Below, in pieces: positions 26,178 through 38,525 of a DNA stretch of 64,000 nucleotides. The DNA comes from Serilophus lunatus (lineage: Eukaryota > Chordata > Aves > Passeriformes > Eurylaimidae). Each line of letters starts with the position of its first letter. Positions within the stretch are counted from its first letter, which is position 1. Where the stretch lies: contig VXBA01011246.1 of the NCBI GenBank assembly GCA_013399895.1, forward strand, positions 188,485-252,484. Direction: 5' to 3'. Below the pieces are notes generated by a model, which was given only the letters and a program-made list of their open reading frames with translations, made no database searches and had not been told where the DNA came from. The position numbers and the translations under genes are program-made.

Positions 26178-26236
26178 GCGATCCTCTCAGCTCAAGAGAC
26201 AGGTGAGAAGAGGGGCAGGACTTGCATGTCCATGGC

Positions 26237-26242
26237 TTTTAT
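26237..26242 (-). promoter_or_regulatory. TATA-like box of LTR A2
   Basis: Minus strand GGCATAAAAGCC. It corresponds to 969-976 in A1. Confidence 0.55.
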
Positions 26243-26352
26243 GCCCTCGAAGTCCCGCAGGAACCCGACATCTTCTTCCCAGCCAAGCTGTCCTCTGGTT
26301 GGCTGGCAGAGCTGGGCTCCACCTTTCTTTGGGATCTGGCACTCTGAGCAAA

Positions 26353-26371
26353 TTGGCGGTTCCCGCCGAAA
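26353..26371 (-). promoter_or_regulatory. E2F-type motif, near-palindromic, in U3 of LTR A2
   Basis: The minus strand reads TTTCGGCGGGAACCGCCAA. The strong site is at 26371-26361. The opposite strand reads TTGGCGG from 26353, giving two facing E2F half sites. Confidence 0.45.
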
Positions 26372-27267
26372 TGCCATATGCTCGGGGCCTGGAGGCTGGC
26401 ATCCACCGCCAGCTGCTGGCCACAGGGGCACTCCTGGGCCACCAGCCCCACACGTGGGAACTCACCGCTCGCAGGGACCCCCAACAGGGGTCCCCGGGGC
26501 CAGCAGCACCACTCACAGGCCAGCTGGAGCCGCTGCCGTGGGGGGCACCTGCTCCAGCCGCCTCGGAAGGGGCCGCCACTGCCGCCAAGGGTAGGGCCCT
26601 GCCCACCACAGCCATCAACCTGGCCATGGGGCCAGCTGCTGCCTCTGGGCACAATCTCCCTGCTGTTAGCATGGTTGCTGGGCTCTGGGAGACTCAGGAG
26701 AGGGAACCAGGGGCTGCTGGGGGCCGGGGAGCTCTGCTGCCCCCCCCTCGGAGCAGCAGAACCCCCACCCTGCCCCGCTACTGGGGGCCAGCAGGGTTGG
26801 ACACTGCTCCCTGGGGTCAGGGAGCTGACAGAGGCAGCTCCTGGCCCCACTCAGCCACGGGAGAGATCGAACAGAGCACAGGCTGTCATGGTCCTTGCTT
26901 GACCTGAGGAAACTACAAGGAGACAGCCGGGAGCAGCTCCTGCCTCCCCGCAGCCCCCGGGAGAGAGCCCCAAGGCACGGAGAGCAGGAGGGGGAGAGTC
27001 CCGCCCTCCCATGCCGCCACCCTGCCGTGCTACCCGGGCAGCGGGAGGACGGGGAGTACCCTCCAGGGGAGAGCCCCTGCCCTGGCATGCAGAGAGGAAG
27101 GCAGGGAAGGAAGCTCCGCAGATTTCCCAGACTTCGGCTTTCCTTAAGGTTTCTAAAAAACCACAATTTTAAACAGGGCAAACACCCTCCCAAACACCCT
27201 TCCCTACCCCTTCCCCCCAAAAACACCTCAAAATCCCCGAGACCACCCCCTCCCCAAACCTATGACA

Positions 27268-27272
27268 GTAAG
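27268..27272. repeat. Target-site duplication, right copy (GTAAG)
   Basis: Exact match to 25306-25310, directly after ATGACA. Confidence 0.8.
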
Positions 27273-30200
27273 CATGAAAATATTTTCATGGATCTGCTGA
27301 GCCAGACTAAAGATTAGTCCAGCTATAGCCCTATGTACTGTCTGACATGAGCGGGAATAAGCACTTAACTATTCACACAATAGAACCGATTATTTTGTCA
27401 TATTTCGGTAATCAGGAGAAAAGGACTTTTTAGAGTCATAATTTGTACTGCTATTGCATCTTTATTAACAGATAATTACATCAATTTGTTAAAACAATTT
27501 ATACTTTATGCTTTAGAAGTTAAAATATTATGTATTTAGTAGTTTACTACAGATAATGTTTTGCATTATTACACGGAATTATGTAGGGCTCCAGCTCCTT
27601 ATCTAATTCTCTTTTCTCTCATCTTTCGATTGAAAAAAAAAATACTTGATCTGCAAAGTCTGGTAGTAAGTAATTTATAAATACATCAAACTGCAGAGGC
27701 TTTGGAAAAAAAGAAAAGAAGAGAGAAATGGGAAAAAAAAAAAAAAAAAAGAGAAAATATAGTCTGAAAATATGCTTGTTTCTTCTTTCTGTTCTGCATG
27801 AGCATTCCATTTTATAAGTCCAGTCTCCTTGTCTCACCTTAGACTAGAATCTTATTGCCAAGACCCAGGCAAGCTTCTGGTGCAAGCCAAATATTTATTA
27901 GCCTGCAACTCAAACTGGGTTTAAGGATATGTCTTAACCATTGTCGGTGATTTCTTCTCTGAAAACAAAAAAGTGGGAGATCTTAATTTGGAAGTAAAAA
28001 AAATTGGAGACTTACTCATTAGAAGTCTCTAACTTTTGCCTATTTTTAAAGTTTCTCCTTTAAATTTTAGGTAAGAATGAGACAGAGACAAAGAAATGAA
28101 TTTGAGACAGCAGCTAATATTTCTTTGTAGCTAAGTTTGATTTTTATTTCTTATACAGCTAATATTAGGGCTCTTTTTTTTTCTTTTGAGAAGATGGTGA
28201 TGCTTATATGCTAAATAAAGGTGAAATATTTCAAATTTATCATGAGGTATGCCAGGAAATATCAAATCAAAGGAATACAATTAAATTCTTTTGATTACAT
28301 AAAGGTACAATGGAAATATGCATTTCAATTTGTTGTGAGTAATTCAGAGTCTAAGAAACAACTTTCGTAAAATTACTATTAAAAATCCCTTAAACTCCTC
28401 AAAGTTGTTTGTGTGCTTCTGAAGTATAAAACTTACAGACCACAGTTTGGTGTCTGGCATGATCTCACAGCATGTCTTAAAGCTATGATTAAAGAACTGT
28501 AAGATTTCATACTTGAAAGAGTTGCTTCTCTGTTATTCAGAGAGTGAATTTAAAGGTAAATGCTTATTCATCTAAGGATAGTCTGGTTTAATTTATATGG
28601 CTTTGAAAGTGTTCCAACTTGGACCAAGAAAAGAGTAAGATTGCTGATGCTGGACATTTTGGCAGAATAGTGTGTACAGTGCTATAAAAATCATCTGCCT
28701 AAACAAGCCTTTAGCATGCATCTGCTTGCTTATTTCCTGGGTAAAACTACTGAAATGGTTTCAAACACAATAAATCACATTTTGTGATACCTGTTGATAT
28801 CTGCAATCTGCACCAGTATTTATAGTACAGTATATTTCTGAAAAAATTCTCTCATCTTCATAGCTAATGTACTAAGTAGTGTCATATTAATAGTAGGTTC
28901 TTAATATCAAAATCATTTGTTTCTGGGGATATCTGAAAGATATTGAGCATTCTAGGATATGGTAACATGGATGCAATAAAAATAGATACTAATAAATAAA
29001 AATCTCTGGCTGGATATTTTTTCCCATAACTTGCGTCAGAGTTCAATGTTAACTGCTGCTCTGTGTTTTATGGAAGCAAAAACGTGCTGAGATGAATGAC
29101 AATTCATGTGAATACAACCTGACTGACTTGTGTGACTGGGCTAGCTGTGTTCTGTGACTGCAAATTTCACCACTGACCTCTGATGAAAAGCCAGTCTGAG
29201 GGACATTTCCATCAGTCTTCCCATTTTCAGATGCAGATTCTATTCACGTTTGTGTGAGAAGGGGCTAATGTGAACGTTATTGCTGTTTGAATAAGGGTTT
29301 TGGTATTGTTTGTATGGAATTTCAGATATACCCAAGCAACATAAATTCGACACTTGAATCATTCTTGTAGAAGGCACAAATAATAAACGGATAGGGCTAA
29401 AATGCATACTTTATTCTAGAAAAACAGGTATTGAAGCAGTAGATTTAAATTAAGGATTTTCATACATTCTCTCTGTGTTATACTACCTGCTACTATGGTG
29501 ATCTGATATAATTAGTAACAAAACTAATAACTTTCAGCTGTCAAGAAAGTGGATAATATTTCATAGGGCTTTTAGTACTAAATACATAATGGATTACATT
29601 TGTGCATGTTTCTTTCTGGAATATTTTTTTTTATTGTGGCTATAATATTTGCCCATTGTTTAATTTCTTAGGCTTTGTCTTACAAATAACAGGTACTGAT
29701 CTTATTATATCCTTCGCAGTTATTTGCGACATATCAGACAACGAATAATTTTACATGCCTTTCTTTATATGAGCAAGAAATGCAGTACTCTAAAACAAAG
29801 ATTTTATTGGGAAGTGAAGAGTGGGCATGCAGATAAGGAAGACAAAGATGGACTTGATCTAGTTTTTAATTCAAGTATTGTCTGAATGTTAAAGAAATCA
29901 CTAAATCAGTATAGAAGTGTAGGAGTTTTCCCTTCTGAATTTTCCAGAATCAGATCATAATATGAGAAATCCGTTTTTAATTCTGATCCTCCAATGTACT
30001 GCAATCCTTTCAAGACATTAAATATTACTGGATTAATGGCTGTTAGTTTAATGTGCTACAGAAGCACATTTTTGTTAAGCAGCAGTAATAAAGAATTTTT
30101 ACTTGGAATTCAGATGCAGGTAATTGGAAAGCCAATATGTACTTTTAAACACACAATGAGGGACAATGTACTATGTTAAAATTTGCCTTTCTTGTTTCTC

Positions 30201-30310
30201 AAAGTATTCTATAGGGATCTACATAGCATACTATGTGAAACAATTCATGATTTCAAGAGTGGCAAATATATTACAGAAAAGTTCTTTTTCCTAATTTTAG
30301 GATGTCCATC
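27273..30310. other. AT-rich unique DNA, no gene recognised
   Basis: It includes an 18-base A run at 27733-27750. No repeat termini, CR1 tail or exon is seen. A balanced-composition patch at about 29020-29250 is non-repetitive but not otherwise recognisable. Confidence 0.65.
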
Positions 30311-30976
30311 TGTTAAGGGTTAGATGGGGGGAGGGGAGTTTGTCTTTTAAACCCATTCTTTTTTGCTTTCCCTGGGAGAGTGAAGTAAGGCGAGGCAGCT
30401 GAGCCCTAGCCTCGCACGGTGGGGTCAGTGGTGTAGCTGACCTGTGCCCACCGCTGAAGGCCCGGTGGGCATGGGGTGCAGCTGGAGCAGATCTGCGCAG
30501 TGGGGCCACCAGTGAAATGGCCTGGCGGGTGTGGAGGCATGACCGGAGCCTGTTAGTGGTGGCTGAGCTCCCTCCTCGCTGGGCTCTGACGGCTGTGCGG
30601 GGCGCGGCACTCCAGCGGCTCACTGAGGCTCAGCAGCCACATTCATGCTGTTGGCACCACCGCTCCTCGGCCACTCCTGTACCCGTGCTCCCGCTGCCAC
30701 CACCCGCAGCCGGTGTACAGGGAGGCTGCAGTGCTAGGATGAGATGGTGGCAGTGAGACCCTCACCCACTGGCTGCACTGCCGCTGCCCATGAGCACCCT
30801 CACCACCCCCCGCTGCAGGCCAGGGTGCAGGGTGGTGGCATGGCAGTGCTGCCGCTGCAGCCTCTGCTAAGCTCACTGCCTCTCAGAAAGACAGCAGTGG
30901 CAGCAGCTGGTGCCTCATGACAAGCTCTCGCTGGCGCCACCGCGGCGCCACCGGGCACATGCAGGCCCCTGAACGT

Positions 30977-30988
30977 TTTTGGCGGGAA
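30977..30988 (+). promoter_or_regulatory. E2F-type motif in U3 of LTR A3
   Basis: TTTTGGCGGGAA is identical to the site in A1, about 105 bp upstream of the TATA box. Confidence 0.5.
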
Positions 30989-31092
30989 CGCCACCATGTT
31001 TGCCTTGTGGTGAAGTGTTGGAGAGGGGGTGGCGCCTAGCGCTGCCATCCAACGGAGAGACAGCGCACACTGGAACCCGAGAACAGGCACCC

Positions 31093-31099
31093 TATAAAA
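31093..31099 (+). promoter_or_regulatory. TATA box of LTR A3
   Basis: CCTATAAAAG is a strong TATA match. Confidence 0.6.
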
Positions 31100-31532
31100 G
31101 CAGGAGGAATGGAATTTCTTCCCCCTTTTTCGACTCCTCTTGGTGTGGGCAGAGGTACTGCTCCCCCTTTTTCAGCTCCCTCACGGCACAGCAGAGATAC
31201 GGCTCCCTTTTCAGTTTGCACTGTACCTATTTCAGTTTTCCTGAGTATCTGATTAGTTTGATTTGACATTCAGCTCAACATTTGCTTCCCACATATTCCA
31301 TTTCAATGTTATTTGCAGTCTTTTTTTCTTTTCAGATTAAACCTAAAATCAATCTTTTCCCCAAAATTATATCTTTATAATTCAGATTTGAGTGAGAAAC
31401 ATTATGAATCGAAGACATTTTTAGAATTTTCTTACAAATCAGGAGTTAATATAAAGTGAAAATAGCAAAAATAAATATATTATAGATATATTGGGGAAAA
31501 TACTTTAAAGCAAAAGAAAAAAAAAAAATTAG

Positions 31533-32408
31533 TGTTGGGTTTATGTGTCAAGATTTTGATAAAACTGGGTGGCAGGTATGTCTCCTGTGAGAAGACACCA
31601 GAAGTTGCCCTTATATTGGGCACAGTCAGCTCCAGCTGGCTCCTCCTCGAAGGATGCACTGCTGGTCAAAACTGAATCTCTCAGCAACATCAGTAGCATC
31701 TCTGTGATAATATGTTTAAGGGTAAAAAAACCTCACAACACAAACACCTGGGAGAGAGGAGTGAGAATATGTGAGAGGTACAGCCCTACAGACAACAAGG
31801 TGAGTGAAGGAGAGGGTGAAGGTGTAGAGATTCTCTTGCAATCTGGCGTGCAGACCACGGGGAGAAAGACTGTCTCCCTGCAATCTGTGGATATCCAAGG
31901 TGGAGCAGATAGATACCTACCTGCAGTCACTGCAGGATCTTACATCAGAACAGTCTGTTCCTGAAGGGTTGTATTCCATGGAAAGGACCCATTCTGGAAC
32001 AGTTCTTGAAGAACTGCAGCCTGAGCGTGAAAAGGAATGAGGGTCATAGACACACTTAGGAACTGACTGCAACTCCCATACCCCATCCACCAGTACTGCT
32101 CAGAGGGGAGGAGGTGGAAGAGCCATGGGTGAAGCTGAGCCTGGAAGGAAGAGAGGACCGGGAGAAGGTGTTTTAAATTTAGTTTTATTTCTTACTACCC
32201 TACTCTTTTACAATTACTTTCAATGAAAGGAATTAATTTCCTTGTCAAGTCTGTTTTGGCCTTGATGGCACTTGGTAAATCATCTCCCTGCGCTTTTCCC
32301 GATCTACAAGCTTGTAATGATATTTTTCCCTCCTACTCTCTTAATGGAGAAGGAGTGATAAAGCAGCTTGGTGGGCACCTAGCGTCCAGTCAATATCGAC
32401 CCAGAACA
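31533..32408 (+). mobile_element. ERV LTR, family E copy 2 (plus strand)
   Basis: It starts TGTTGGGTTTATGTGTCAAG. It continues with CTCTGTGATAATATGTTTAAGG (TATA region) and GGAGAGAGGAGTGAGAA. Several GGAGCAG / CCTGAAGG units follow, then TTTTATTTCTTACTACCCTA, the GGTGGGCACCTAGCGTCCAG tail and CGACCCAGAACA at 32408. This is the architecture I recall for a common bird ERV LTR. The flanks ATTAG and TATAT do not match, so the duplication has decayed. The usual AATAAA is mutated, so the copy should be inert. Confidence 0.85.
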
Positions 32409-32824
32409 TATATGAAAATAAATATAAGCAATATCTTCAACTTTAAGGACCTTAGAAAATTTAGAGGACCTCTCTCTCAATCTTTCACTAATTGCCAGGT
32501 GAAAACCCTTCTAGAAGAAATTTCTTAATTGAAGTTTTCGTTTTAAGAAAATAAATTAAAATGCAAAACATTGTAAGTTTCCCAATCTTTCTGCCTGAGA
32601 GAAATAAAATGTAAGCTGATTATTTCTTAAAGTGTCTAATTTTAGATTGTATGAATACTGTTTTTCAAGGTGCTCATTAATACATGAAGTGGGAACTGAG
32701 TGTGCCTGATTGTGCTTATTTCAAGAAAAGAGTCAATAGAATTTTGGAATTAAATATTTGCATGTAATTGGAAAATTTTAAATTTGCTGATAAATTTTGT
32801 TTAGCCACATGTCTGATCCACAAC

Positions 32825-32844
32825 TTTTTTTTTTTTTTTTTTTT
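32825..32844. repeat. Poly-T run
   Basis: 20 consecutive T. Confidence 0.9.
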
Positions 32845-35800
32845 CCCTTAATTTGATTGTTTTCTTTAAAAATTGTGCAGGCAGTGTTCAATACTGAGAC
32901 AGTGTTAAGATTTAACATAATCTTATCTTTGTGACAGCACATTCATTAAGCTGGTTTCCACATAATCACAGAGAACTATTGAATAGTGTGGTCATAATTG
33001 CTTAAAATTATGTGTAAAAGTAGGTTTATATAAGTAAGAATTTTTACTTACAGGGAAAAAAACCCCAACAATAAAAACAAGAATATCACAAAAAGTCTAC
33101 CTAACAAAAACACGTTCTTAAGTCTGCAGTTGTTAAATTTACAAGAATGAGTTTTGTCCTGTTTTTTTTCCTGTAGGACTAGATTGCAAATACTTTCTTG
33201 AATGACTCTTCATATATTCCTGCCAATCTAAAAATAATTACTGTGCTTCTCAAATATAGTATCATCCTATATTGGCCCAATATAGAAAATTGCATTTTTG
33301 AAACACTATGGTAGAAGAAATACAGTGCAGCAAAATATTGAGTGAAGTTTCTTCACTGGCTCGTTCCCATTATATACTACTATTATCAACAATTGTTGTT
33401 ATAAAAATACTGGAGGATACATTCGTGAGAAGAGAATATGAAAAAAATGCAATTTAGTGGTTTTTTGAAAACTATTAAAAAATATTTTTTTAAACTTACT
33501 TAAAAGCTCATTTATCCCTAGATCCAGAAAGAACTTTTAGCAAAGTAGAACAAGAGTTTTCCTGTTGTGGGATATGTCTTTTAAAATGCCAAATAAACAT
33601 CCGGGATAACGGACGGCATAGTAACGTCATCAGATAACTGAAAGGGAACTGTTCATTCACATTGGACAGAAATTGTAATAAACATTCCTAGGCCATATTT
33701 CTCTCAACCAACTTCATACTCTCAGATCAAACCCGTAACTCACATTAAAAGATCACAGTTTCCTGAGAAGCAGTTTTCTGATTTGTTCATGGGTCACCAA
33801 AATTATATCTTTCCTTCTGAGCTGTGTTTCTTGGCTTAGAATAGGCAATACTTTTCACATCCATGCATAAGTTGCATTGGCATTTAATTTAGATTACATT
33901 TTGTTGGTATAATAAATGTCCCTGATGTTTACAGAATATTAATCCAGAAGATCTTAATGTATATTGCAGTCAATAGAAAGATGATTTTTGAAGGAACAGT
34001 GATTTAGCAGTGGTTCCAACTGACAAGATACATTATATGGGTTTCTCAGCAGCAGAAAACAATTCAGAAGCTTTTACTCCACAGAATAAATAAAAATGTC
34101 AGAATTAGAAGTCAGTATAAATTACTGGCTAAAGCAGATGCTTACTATCCAAACGTATAACTTAGTGTGAACAGAAAAACAGGACTATTTAGTTTTAAAA
34201 ATTCATTTGTTTATGCCATTTACTATAATTCTGTTATGGCCTTACTGCATAGCTACAACTAGTTTTTCAAATTAATATTATCTGTGAAATTTTCAAAGCA
34301 AATATATTCGATAAGCCTTCAATTCCTGCTGAGCATAGCGCCACTAATGTGACATTGCCTGGAGATAAAAGCATCGTTGTTTTGCATATTTTGGATATGG
34401 CTCTGCTTTCTTTATTTAATCCAAGGTCATTATTTTCAAACCACAGCATGTTCTCGTGAAGATCAAGAGTTTTCCTGAGAAGCAATAATGACAACATAGT
34501 ACAGTGGAAATTAAAATGTCAAAAATCATATAAACCCCTGATTAAAGGAAAAAAAATATTGTAAGAGGAGGAAATTGTATTATTATTTAAAAGACCGAGC
34601 TATTTACAGGGAAGAATGGATAATTGTAAGATACATTTTTGAAATAGGGAAAAACAATTTGTTTCTTTAGTATCAAATAATATTTCATTTTACTGTCACT
34701 GTTTGCTTTTGTTTTGGTTTGCACATCACTTCCCATCATATTCTCCCAAGAAAAAATTATTTAAATGGTTTATCTATGATGCAAGATAAACTTAGTTCTT
34801 CATATATAAATATTTTTATCCATATTTTTCTGAGGCTAAATACTTAAATTATGTTGTTGGATAAAAAGACAATTCTTTAGCAAATTATTATGGAAAATAG
34901 AAGGCTAAAAACCCAAAATTAAAGTACATTGTTTCCCTGTTTTATGATAACATATTTATTAGTTTCTTAACTGTTTTTGATGGAGGGGGGGGAAAGGAAT
35001 TAATTCAGAATAATGAGTACTTTTCAGAAGAATGAAAGAAGCTAAGTTATAAGAAGGAAAATAGATTTTAATTAAGTAAAGTAGGAGAAAAAAATGACAC
35101 AAAAGGTTGAAGTTAAATTAGGAATTTTACAGGAAGCTAAAAAATACATTGGAAGATAAAATATTATTTCCTGTCTTTCTGAGATGGGGAGTTGCTCTCA
35201 TCTTGGCATTCTGTAATTGCTAGGTAATTTCCAGTATTTTCTTACACCAGTGAGCAACACATTCTTGTATTCCCATTATCAATGCTGTAGTGATAGTTCA
35301 GAAGTGCAGATTCCTATAGAACCCTAGTTGGATAAAATCCAACCATGGAAATAAACAATAAAGAATGGTCTTTTTCTGAACTTGTGCTTACTGGAAATCT
35401 TGCACAGATCACTGACCCTATGTTCAGCCTTCTGAGAACCTCCTCTAATAACTGATTACCTCATAAAAGTCTGAAAATCAAGCCAATAATACTGCTTTAG
35501 TTTTGAATACTGTTTATACATCCAAATGAGCACATCAGATAGTTTAGATGCATTTGGTGTGGGCTTGAGGCTTATGCACAGCCTTGGTTACCTCTTATGA
35601 TGCTCTCTCTTTGATCCATCTTAAAAGCCACTCCTGTAATAAGATCAAAGACTAGTACTAGTGATATATGCATAGGCTTTAAAACCCATCTAAAAGTCAC
35701 AGCCATATGAGCAGATAAGGCCTAAGACAAAGATTCAATATCTTTTTTATAAGTACCTCAATGCAAACATTTCTAATAATGATCTTCCCAATTGAAAGTA

Positions 35801-36217
35801 TATGCATCTAGTTGTGGCTCCAAAAGAGGTTTTCTGATTGAAAAGCATACTTTTATTCTTCTTTCCAAAACACATATGTTCAAAGAGATTTAATGGGAAG
35901 GAGTGAGAGTTATGTGGGTTTATTTAAGTATAAATTATTAAAAATGAAATATTGGAAGTAGAGCAGTGTATAATGTGATTACTACATTTTTGCTTTGCAA
36001 CATTTTGTCCTTGTAAACTAAAAATACGAGTAAAACATTAACAGATTTATTATTTTAATCTTTAAATTATGAAGTGGAAGAGATTTTTTTTTATTATTCT
36101 TTGGCATTAAATCGCTTCCAAGTTGCTTAGAAGTATACATTCTTTTATGGCAATAATGGAATGCAGAAAAGTAATTTCTGTCACATGGATACTATTACCT
36201 TCTCTGTATAAGGCTAC

Positions 36218-36236
36218 TTTTTTTTTTTTTTTTTTT
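36218..36236. repeat. Poly-T run
   Basis: 19 consecutive T. Confidence 0.9.
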
Positions 36237-36891
36237 GAAATAGTGATTTTCATCACTCTGGAATCTAATTTGAACAATTCTGAAATTTCAATTATTATGA
36301 ACTGTATCAGGATCTTTTGTTTCCTGACCCTAATGCTGTTACCTTTATGGACTTTCTTGTCTAACCTACAATAGTTCAGTGTTAGGAATACAATTAAATA
36401 TACTACTGTATTTGAATAATTGCATTAAAAAAATAGTGCCAAATCCTATTATGAATCATGATGTCCATGAAAAAATATTTTCTTTCTTTTTAATTGTTAT
36501 TGAAATCAGCTGATTCTGGCAGTGGTTACAAATTCCTCACAAATTCTCAGGAGTGAGGCCATATTACATGTATCTTGTATCATAAATATTAAATTACTGA
36601 GGTAAATTGACAAGAAAGTTGACTAATGCATTAATTTGCAATACAGTGAATTCTTAGTTAAGTGATGCATAGTTAAATGTCTACATTCCTTCCGTAGCAA
36701 ACCATTTCTATTAAAAATAAAGAACAAATGTATGTATACATAGGCATAAATAACTGTGAAGAGAAAGAACATGGAGCTACAGATCTCCTCATTTTGAAAT
36801 CAAGAAAAAATTAAACTTTCTGTTGATATTTCTTTAGTGAGGAAGTACTGCTCCAGGCAAGCAAACTGTAAATAAAGCTCTACAATAAGAC

Positions 36892-36947
36892 ACTAAGAAA
36901 TTATGCAAGAGTTAAGGAAACTAAGAAATTATACAAAAGTTGACATA
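36892..36947. repeat. 28-bp tandem duplication
   Basis: ACTAAGAAATTATGCAAGAG and, 28 bp later, ACTAAGAAATTATACAAAAG, with the linking GTTAAGGAA / GTTGACATA partly conserved. Confidence 0.8.
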
Positions 36948-37282
36948 GCTGTCATAGTTGTCTCTCTCACTTAAAGAGGACAAATTCCACCAGTTCTTGC
37001 AATTTCTTTCAGATTCTAGCATGTATTTTCAGAATTCTGTGTGATTCCCATATTCTGCCTCGCAAATTGTCTATATTCCCTATATAACAGGAACATTTAG
37101 AATAAGTGTAATATAAGCTATATATGCCCTCTTGAGCACTAGATTCCCAGTTGCGCATTAATTTTCTTCCTGAATTGGTGTGAAGGCTTCTCAGCAGTAC
37201 CTGTGTTCCTAAAATATAAATTAATCACAGAATTATTCAATTAGCATACAGAAAAAGGAGATGGAGAATAGAGACTTGAGTG

Positions 37283-38525
37283 CAATCACGCAGCACCTAC
37301 AGCCAAGGGATCACACCCAGCCAGATTGGATTTAGGAGGGGCAGGCGGTGCCTGACCAACCTGGTCTCCTTTTATGACCTGCTAACTCACCTGCTGGATG
37401 TGGAGAAGGCTGTGGATGTAGTCTACCTGGAGTTCAGCAAAGCCTTTGACACTGCCTCCCATAGCAAACTCCTGGAAAAGCCGGCAGCCCCCAGCTTGGA
37501 CAGAACTCTGGGCTGGGTTAAGAACTGACTATGGCTGGGCTCAGAGAGTGGTGGTGAATGGTGCCACATCCAGTTGGTGTTAGCAGCTAGTGGTGTCCCC
37601 CAGGGGTTGGCTTTGGGCCCAATTCTGTTTAATATCTTTATTGATGATCTGGTGGATCGAGTCCACCATTAGTAAGTTTGCAGATGACATCAAGTTGGGA
37701 GCAAATGTGAGAGGGTAGGATGCCTCTGCAGAGGGACCTTGACAGGCTGGATAGATGGGCAGAATCCAATAGCATGAGATTCAACAAGTCTAAGTGCCCC
37801 TGCAACCCCCTGCAGAGCTACAGGATGGGGACAGATTGGCTGGAGAGCAGTCAGGCAGAAAGGGACCTGGGGGTACTGATTGACAGCCGATTGAACATGA
37901 GCCAGCCAGTGTGCCCAGATGGCCAAGAAGGCCAATGGCACCTGGCCTGTATCAGGAATAATGTGTCCAGCAGGACTAGGAAAGTTATTCTTCCCCTGTA
38001 CTCATCACTGGTTAGGCCACACTTTGTTTACTGTGTCCAGTTCTGGGGCCCTCATTTTAAGAAAGATGTTGAAATGCTTGAACATGTTCAGAGAAGGGCA
38101 ATGAGGATTGTGAAGGGACTGGATCACAAGTCCTGTGAAGATGGACTGAGGGAGCTGTGGTTGTTTAGAGTAGGATCTGAGGAGATCTTATTGCTCTCTA
38201 CAACTCCCTGAAAGGAGATTGTAGCCAGGTGAGGGTTGGGCTCTCCTCCCAGGCAACCAGTGACAGAATGAGAGGACAGAGTCTCAAACTGCATCAGGAG
38301 AAGTTTAGGCCAGATGTAGGAATACAATTTTCACAGAAAGAATGGTTTCGCATTGGAATGGGCTGCCCAGGGGGGTGGTGGACTCACCTTCCCTGGAACT
38401 GTTTATAAAGAGACTAGATGAGTAACTTAGTGCCCTGGTTTAGTTGATGAAATAATATTAGGTAATGGGTTGGACTTGATGATCTCAAAGGTCTTTTCCA
38501 ACCTAGTTAATTCTGTGATGTTGTG
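37283..38525 (+). mobile_element. CR1 LINE, 5'-truncated 3' end with broken reverse transcriptase
   Basis: The first frame (37283-37527) reads CR1 reverse-transcriptase sequence, including GFRRGRRCLTNLVSFYDLL and VYLEFSKAFDTASH, then meets a TGA at 37525. A later frame has SGVPQG, LGPILFNIFIDDL and FADD (the CR1 form of the catalytic YxDD box) near 37590-37695, broken by stops and shifts. Then come DLGVLIDSRLNMS, YSSLVRPHFVYCVQFWGP and a QRRAMRIVKGLDHKSCEDGL segment (38090-38150), followed by the 3'UTR and the tail ATTCTGTGATG at about 38510-38520. About 1.24 kb of a 4-5 kb element remains. It cannot encode an active enzyme. The sequence is only moderately diverged from the CR1 structure I recall, so it is younger than the fragments at 4369 or 57815. 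Confidence 0.92.

Larger units (their letters stand above)
25311..27267 (-). mobile_element. ERV LTR, family A copy 2 (minus strand), carrying a nested LTR and a gap
   Basis: The outer termini TGTGGTGGG (25311) and ATGACA (27267) are flanked by GTAAG on both sides. On the minus strand the order is U3 from 27267, E2F-like site at 26371-26361, TATA-like ATAAAA at 26242-26237, GCTGAGAG near 26190 and assembly gap. After the nested B2 come the R end with AATAAA at 25402-25397 and the CCACCACA terminus. The E2F-to-TATA spacing (118 bp) equals that of copy A1. The tail at 25311-25456 aligns with about 1357-1495. No coding region lies between, so it is a solo LTR. Confidence 0.85.
30311..31268 (+). 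mobile_element. ERV LTR, A-like copy 3 (plus strand), 3' end uncertain
   Basis: It starts TGTTAAGGGTTAGATGGGGG, close to the A2 start (minus strand) TGTCATAGGTTTGGGGAGG. A GC-rich U3 carries the E2F-like site at 30977-30988 and a clear TATAAAA at 31093-31099, followed by a T/C-rich R start. No polyA signal or CCACCACA end is found. GATTTGACA at 31260-31268 is only a possible terminus. The 5' flank CCATC is not found downstream. The copy may be 3'-truncated. Confidence 0.7.
32409..37282. other. AT-rich unique DNA, no gene recognised
   Basis: It contains T runs at 32825-32844 and 36218-36236, a G run at about 34985-34992 and a 28-bp tandem duplication at 36892-36947. No exon or mobile element was recognised. 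Confidence 0.65.

Noticed and set aside
26203..26907. 234-codon plus frame and 203/186-codon minus frames
   Set aside because: All lie in the U3 of LTR A2. There are no retroviral motifs.
30311..31268. A complete LTR with target duplication
   Set aside because: The 5' flank CCATC is not found downstream and no family-A 3' terminus is seen, so only the 5' part is called and the end is marked uncertain.
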